Shown here piece after piece: positions 61,201 through 64,000 of a stretch of DNA of 64,000 nucleotides (within the stretch, counting starts at the first letter, position 1; each line of letters opens with the position of its first letter). The notes below the pieces were generated by a model. The model was given only the letters and a program-made list of their open reading frames with translations, was not told the DNA's origin and did no database searches. The translations under genes were made by a program, and so were the position numbers. This DNA is from Euglena gracilis (Eukaryota > Euglenida > Euglenophyceae > Euglenales). The DNA lies in the NCBI GenBank assembly GCA_039621445.1, contig CP154956.1, forward strand, positions 89,348,482-89,412,481, in the 5' to 3' direction.

Positions 61201-63922
61201 CAGCACGCCCAACAGCAGCCCCAGCTGGCCTCGTCCATTGGCGCACTGAACTCCTTGTTGTTGCTCAGGAGCTCGGAAAACGCCAGGCGGTCCGACACCT
61301 CCTTCGTCCAGGAGAACAGGCTGGTGACGTTGCGCAACGCTCCGAGCACCCCCACCGGCACATCCTTTACCTTGGCCTCCATCCTGGGGAAGGGAGGCGG
61401 GCACAAGCCTCTTTTGAGGACCACCCACCCAGCCTGTGGGGACCTCCCCCTCAAATCGGCCGCCCAAAAGCATTTCCCAAAAAAAATTGGCACTTTGCGC
61501 CGAAAACCCCTGTGGGTGAGGGCTGGACCCGATCCACCCACCCAGCAACCCCTCCCCCAGGGGGGCATTCCAAGTTGAAAAGAAGCCTGGGGGATGCCTT
61601 GCGTCATGTGGTACCTGCCCATGGCAAGGCATGCCCCTGTATTTGGGTCCTGGCCAGAGGTTTTTATTAGGACCCGGTCCAGACCTACCAGGGATGGATA
61701 GAAGCCTTGGGTGGTTGGACCCCCCCTCCCTCCTGAAGGGGGCCGGGAAAATTTTCGTGTGGACTGGCATAGGCCCGGATACCAGGCCAAAATTGGTCAA
61801 AAATCCATTAATTTTCTATGAAAATAAATCGAAAAATACTCATTTCCCCCCTTTTGCACATTTTTTTTTGTGGAACACACCAAAACATTTAAAAATGGGC
61901 AATGTGCTCAAAAGCCAGGAAAAAAGGGCATTTTTGCTCATTTTCCAGCGCTGTGCGCTGGAAGAAAATTTTTGGCATTTTTGGGAACCTGCTGAGGAGG
62001 GGTGGGGTGGGTGGTCTGGACCACCCCCAACATCTGGGGACCCCCTACCACCCTACCACCCACCTCAAAACCAAAAGGCTTCCCATCTATCCCTGGGAAC
62101 TACCCACCCACCCCTGGGGGGGGGGGGCAGGGGGCCACTTTTGGGGGTCAATTTTGGGGTCCAAAAAATATTTTTTTCGCGCTTCACGCCGAAAATCAAA
62201 CAAAATGCCACCCCCCACCTGCTTTAACATCAGCCCTGCCGAAGGCACCGTGGCCACAAAAATGGACATTTTCAAGAAATAATTGGTTAGGTCAGCCTGG
62301 GACAGGACCAAAGATTTTTTTTTAATATTCATGACCCCGGAGGGGGGGAAGGGGGGGTGGGGGGGTGGGTCGCGGCCGAGCCCCTCCCCTGGGGGGGGGT
62401 ACCCCCGCCGGAGATGGGGCATGGAACCCCACCTCCGGTGAAAGAGGGGGTGGGGGTTCATAAACAGAAACACTCGAAGGCGCTTGAAATCGCCAAAAGT
62501 GAACCATTTTCGGCCAGGTGCAAGGTGCCGAAAATTCCACCCCAAACGACCAAAAAATGCAACTTTGGGCAGCATTTTGTCTATTGCCAAAATTTTCAGT
62601 GTGAAATGCCTGCAAGGAAAAAAATAATATTTTTTGAAGCCCTCCTATTCTTTTGGCCAAAATACCTCAAAATACCTTCAAAAGCCTTAAAATTTTTTGC
62701 CAGAATTCTGCCAAAATTGGAAAAAAAATTCTGCCACAATTTAAATGCAAAAGAACGCGAAACTCTGCCAGAATGAATGAATAAAACTCATTCTGGCAGA
62801 ATATTCTCCAACATAAAATAGCAAAATCTGGACAAAAACCAAGCCAACTCCAGGGCAGAGGTTTTTTCAGGACCCACGGTTAAGGACCCACCCATCACCA
62901 ACCCCTGAGGCGGCCGGGGGGGGGGGGGTCATTTTTTGGGTCCAAAAAAAATTGGTGCTTCGCACCGAAAATAGAAAACCCGCCTCCGGTGGGGTGCCCA
63001 CTCGGAAAGACCCCCACCCCCTCTGGTCACCAAACTTTAAAAAAAGATACCTGCTCTGGGGAAAAAAATGATTTCTGGCATCATTGGAACGTAGATTATC
63101 ATCAAAATATGTTTTTTTCCTGTTGTTTTTGTTTATGTTTTGCTTTTCAACCTCGTTCGTCGTTCGATGCTCGGACTGCCTTTGGAAAATAGTAAATTAA
63201 AAAAAACCCTTTGAGATGTGAAGGTTTAAAAAACTGATAAAATGCTATAAAAAGCTGAGCCTTGAAACTTTTGGAGTGACTGGCTGGTTTCCCAAACTAA
63301 AATGAGTGGCTGATGTTTTTTGATGATTTTTTGATGATTTTGATTATTTTGAAAGAGTGGAGTGGAGTGACTCCCTGTGGTTCGTAGAACATTACAGGGG
63401 GTGGCATTTTCATCCCCCCTCCCAGGTTTTGGGGTGGGTTGTACACCCCCAGCCAGGGTTCGATATGAGGGTGTAAATTTTTGGTGAGAGGTATCCAGGT
63501 CTGCATCATCCCCCCTCTGATGGTGTGCAACCCCCTGTGACCCAGGGGGATACTGTTTGGATTGAAAATTGGCTAGAGTTTGAGACACACCACTGATAAC
63601 CGTTTTGTTGAGGGGCGACACCCACAATAAATGACAGACTGGGGTGTACATAATTTGTATAATAGGTATGTAAATACATCTATAATATATATAATTTCCA
63701 ATACTAATAAGGTTAATAGGTATAATAAGTTAATAATTAATAATAAGTTAATAGGTATAATAATACACAGAGCGGGGATGCCGGACGCACCCGCCAAGCT
63801 TCTCACACAATGCGATCACCTCCTTCACGGAGTATGCCTTGGGGCCGGCCAGCGTCAGTGTCTTGCCGATTGTCGAGTCGTGCTGCAGGCAAGCAATGGT
63901 CATCCGTGCAGCGTCCTGGGTG
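58250..63922 (-). CDS. HCF244/Ycf39-type photosystem II assembly factor, 3' part
   Basis: Nuclear-encoded, plastid-targeted member of the atypical short-chain dehydrogenase family that helps make the D1 subunit. Exon at 63922-63791 (TQDAARMT, TLTLAGPKAYSVKEVIALCE), AG/GT borders, phase fits the next exon starting at 61383 (MEAKVKDVPVGVLGALRN, SLFSWTKEVSDRLAFSELLS, FSAPMDE to about 61230). The intron between them is 2407 nt with a CCTCCCTTCCCCAG acceptor. A candidate exon at about 60823-60773 reads LLLETYRMLGLG, matching the ETxxLLG step of the family. The last exon (about 58337-58250) reads FNEYYKRILARLKELKAKSG and ends at TGA 58250. Donor sites of the second and third exons are not resolved; they need GC donors or carry lesions. 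The N-terminal NAD-binding part lies beyond 64000. Confidence 0.82.
58560..58810. repeat. GGTGCCTGCCCCTAGCAGGCACC palindromes inside the hAT-like element
   Basis: GGGTGCCTGCCCCTAGCAGG (58578) and GGTGCCTGCTAGGGGCAGGC (58708) are inverse to each other, and a third copy lies at 58777. C- and G-runs separate them. The hairpin GGCGCCTTCGGCGCC is at 58680-58694. Confidence 0.7.
59013..59075 (-). pseudogene. Exon-like 63-bp segment inside the hAT-like element
   Basis: Bounded by TTGCAG and GTGAGC on the minus strand, 21 codons reading DMIGDDKYLVAIGVHETDDP. It does not match HCF244 and no other family is recognised. It could be an exon captured by the transposon or a chance frame. Confidence 0.3.
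59260..59640. repeat. Degenerate GGCCAAAA repeats
   Basis: Irregular units such as AAAGTGGCCAAAAG and AAAATGGCC over about 250 bp, like those at 52560-52830. No gene. Confidence 0.6.
60390..60470. repeat. AC/GC/CA microsatellite
   Basis: ACACACACACACACAAACGC, then GCGCGCGCGC, then CAGACACACACACACACA, within an HCF244 intron. Confidence 0.9.
60865..60985. repeat. AT-rich tandem repeat, ~33-bp unit
   Basis: AATAATTTATAATAATAATT with TTTTTAATTT, about three and a half units, in an intron of the HCF244 gene. Confidence 0.85.
61384..63790. other. HCF244 intron, repeats and hairpins only
   Basis: Contains CCACCC/GGTGGG-rich blocks, C- and G-runs, three triloop hairpins (61489-61501, 61945-61961, 62954-62966) and a GAGT-rich low-complexity tract at 63340-63370. 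TAATA-rich sequence lies at 63660-63770. No other gene recognised. Confidence 0.6.
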
Positions 63923-64000
63923 CTGCCTTTGGGCTGCTGCTTCGCTTGAAAATGAGTGATGTTGGAGATGGGGTGCCCGGGGGGGGGGGGGCAGGGGATT
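63923..64000 (-). other. Start of the next HCF244 intron
   Basis: Ends in AAAGGCAG just before the exon at 63922. Carries a run of twelve G at 63980-63991. The preceding exon is outside the window. Confidence 0.5.

Overview
The window looks like nuclear DNA of a photosynthetic eukaryote with a very repeat-rich genome. Two spliced host genes on the minus strand can be rebuilt exon by exon: the spliceosomal protein SmF (four coding exons, 46103-51939) and the C-terminal part of an HCF244/Ycf39-type photosystem II assembly factor (58250-63922, running off the right edge). An intron-containing EF-1alpha pseudogene lies at 19780-20245 and a tRNA-Val-like gene at 20639. The resolved introns are GT-AG and 1.3-2.5 kb long. 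HCF244 implies a plastid. EF-1alpha (rather than EFL), DIRS elements, chromoviruses and a Penelope-type RT would fit a green-lineage alga or early plant, but the taxon is not proven by this sequence.

Left part (1-13.5 kb): a 5'-truncated Penelope-like reverse transcriptase on the minus strand (514-4290) abuts head to head a 5'-truncated Ty3/gypsy chromovirus pol on the plus strand (4296-8204). A 2-kb minisatellite full of G-runs (8580-10640) follows in the 3' part of the gypsy element. A second, heavily mutated relative of the same gypsy family lies at 27459-31430, behind a palindromic 22-bp tandem array, and is also followed by a homopolymer-rich minisatellite.

Middle (13.5-33 kb): few genes, many layered repeats. 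These are a 1.3-kb element with roughly 50-bp inverted ends (17871-19190), a 20-bp minisatellite (21461-22238), a compound dispersed repeat built of about 165-bp and 200-bp units (22239-23735 plus 24460-24500, second copy at 49850-51330), and a 709-bp inverted-repeat element (23743-24451) that split the first copy with an 8-bp target duplication. Many short palindromes combine homopolymer G/C runs with an AT-rich hexamer-like spacer.

33-45.4 kb: an unidentified minus-strand block of ORFs (33057-35930), then two DIRS-type tyrosine-recombinase retrotransposons in divergent orientation. The minus copy is truncated in its recombinase; the plus copy is frameshifted but carries all domains and inverted repeat arms. 

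46-64 kb: the two host genes, with introns and flanks loaded with repeats, among them a 1.49-kb hAT-like non-autonomous element with a perfect 8-bp target duplication (58398-59888) inside an HCF244 intron. Nothing suggests a bacterial, organellar or free viral sequence. The best candidates for something undescribed are the minus-strand ORF block at 33-36 kb, the recurring three-base-loop hairpins, and the family of homopolymer/AT-spacer inverted elements.
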